This document shows, in pieces, positions 63,500 through 64,000 of a stretch of 64,000 nucleotides of DNA. Below the pieces are notes generated by a model. It was not told the DNA's origin. It made no database searches and was given only the letters and a program-made list of their open reading frames with translations. Numbering within the stretch: the stretch's first letter is position 1; the number at the start of each line of letters is the position of its first letter. The translations under genes and the position numbers were made by a program. The DNA comes from Ferrovibrio terrae_A (GTDB taxonomy: Bacteria; Pseudomonadota; Alphaproteobacteria; Ferrovibrionales; Ferrovibrionaceae). Where the stretch lies: NCBI RefSeq assembly GCF_943372915.1, contig NZ_CALSAN010000013.1:1-64000 (forward strand). The letters are read 5' to 3'.

Positions 63500-64000
63500 T
63501 TATGACGGGCTCTTGGGCAGCAACTTCTGCACATCCCGTGTCATGTCCTTAAGCACAGCCTGCGGCTCGCCGGCACGCTGGCCGTTCACCACCGACTGCA
63601 TGTGATCCTTGATCACGTCGGTAATCTTCAGACCATTCTCGCCTGGGAAGGCATACCACTTGGTCAGCAGGCCGAGTTGGCTGACCGCTGTATAGTTGTT
63701 CGGATTCTTCTCATAGAAATCCTTCAGATAGACCTCGTTCGCTTTCTTGTTCGGCGGCATGTAGCCAGTGTTCCTGGCCATGATTGCGGCACCTTCAGCG
63801 CCATGCCAGAACTTCATCACCTCCCAAGCGGCCTTGCGTTTGGCCGGATCGGTGGCGGTGATAACGCCGAGATTGCCGCCAGCCGGCAAACGGCCCACCC
63901 CGGGCTTCACATCGGGGAATTTATGCGTTTTTAGCGCAAACTTCCCGGCGATCATCTCAGTCGTCTTGGCCAAATCCGATGTCGAGGTAAAATGGATTCC
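63500..64000 (-). CDS. ABC transporter substrate-binding protein, family 1 (3' part, cut by window edge)
   Basis: The frame is open from the window end (GIHFTSTSDLAKTTEM...) to the stop at 63500, giving 166 residues of the C-terminal half. Seen: KPGVGRLPAGGNLGVITATDPAKRKAAWEVMKFWHGAEGAAIMARNTGYMPPNKKANE, the glycine-rich loop and helix typical of SBP_bac_1 proteins, closest in pattern to the UgpB (glycerol-3-phosphate) branch. Periplasmic. The phosphoesterase follows 61 bases after its stop and may share the operon. UgpB identity is only likely. Confidence 0.8.
   Translation of the reverse strand, partial: GIHFTSTSDLAKTTEMIAGKFALKTHKFPDVKPGVGRLPAGGNLGVITATDPAKRKAAWEVMKFWHGAEGAAIMARNTGYMPPNKKANEVYLKDFYEKNPNNYTAVSQLGLLTKWYAFPGENGLKITDVIKDHMQSVVNGQRAGEPQAVLKDMTRDVQKLLPKSPS

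Overview
The window is a high-GC, gene-dense stretch of a bacterial chromosome, almost certainly alphaproteobacterial and most like Rhodospirillales-type lineages. The basis is a two-piece (circularly permuted) tmRNA gene, a SAM-II riboswitch in front of metZ, an alphaproteobacterial-type SspB, a DUF2336 gene, and the dnaK-dnaJ-dapB order. Genus cannot be assigned from this sequence alone. No rRNA, tRNA, CRISPR array, prophage or transposase was found. Most long open frames antisense to genes are GC-rich shadows.

Layout. 0-11 kb: 3' part of dnaK, dnaJ, dapB, a DUF2244 membrane protein, threonine dehydratase, an SDR dehydrogenase, a low-GC DUF1493 gene, a glutamine-amidotransferase-like protein, an RsmB-type RNA methyltransferase with a long charged tail, a creatininase-fold protein and a small membrane coiled-coil protein. 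11-16 kb: divergent hutI/hutF sharing a palindromic operator, argE, folE and apaG. 16-24 kb: an OmpA-type porin, metZ under a SAM-II riboswitch plus terminator, an unexplained array of about 10-bp repeats, a Y-family polymerase, a GIY-YIG gene between palindromic elements, an extensin-like lipoprotein, epmA divergent from efp, and an NTF2-like gene. 24-32.5 kb: diheme cytochrome and HxlR regulator divergent from an isoquinoline-oxidoreductase-type molybdoenzyme pair, then a TonB receptor, a PepSY membrane protein and an MFS transporter. 32.7-39 kb: a NitT/TauT-type ABC ATPase and permease run directly into xdhA-xdhB-xdhC, with no binding protein. 39-47 kb: a hybrid PAS histidine kinase, a coupled GGDEF/DUF2336 pair, a HAD nucleotidase, dapD and a response regulator. 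47-52.4 kb: a MarR regulator followed by a complete branched-chain amino-acid-type operon (livK-H-M-G-F). 52.4-56 kb: a low-GC FRG-domain gene, class I fumarase, sspB and the permuted ssrA. 56-64 kb: thyX, a Bcr/CflA-type exporter, a receiver-like/Hpt-like pair lacking both canonical phospho-acceptors, dapF-mtaB-ftsY, a metallophosphoesterase and the end of a sugar/glycerol-phosphate-type binding protein.

How the parts fit. Three lysine/diaminopimelate genes (dapB, dapD, dapF) are scattered rather than clustered. hutI and hutF imply histidine degradation through formiminoglutamate deimination. ssrA and sspB sit next to each other on one strand, joining the degradation tag to the adaptor that delivers tagged proteins to ClpXP. 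epmA faces efp, whose Lys34 is its expected target. The most interesting unexplained items are the receiver/Hpt pair without phospho-acceptors at 58.4-59.5 kb, the palindromic elements bracketing the GIY-YIG gene at 20.6-21.1 kb, the 10-bp repeat array in the presumed metZ leader, and the low-GC FRG gene at 52.4-53.1 kb.
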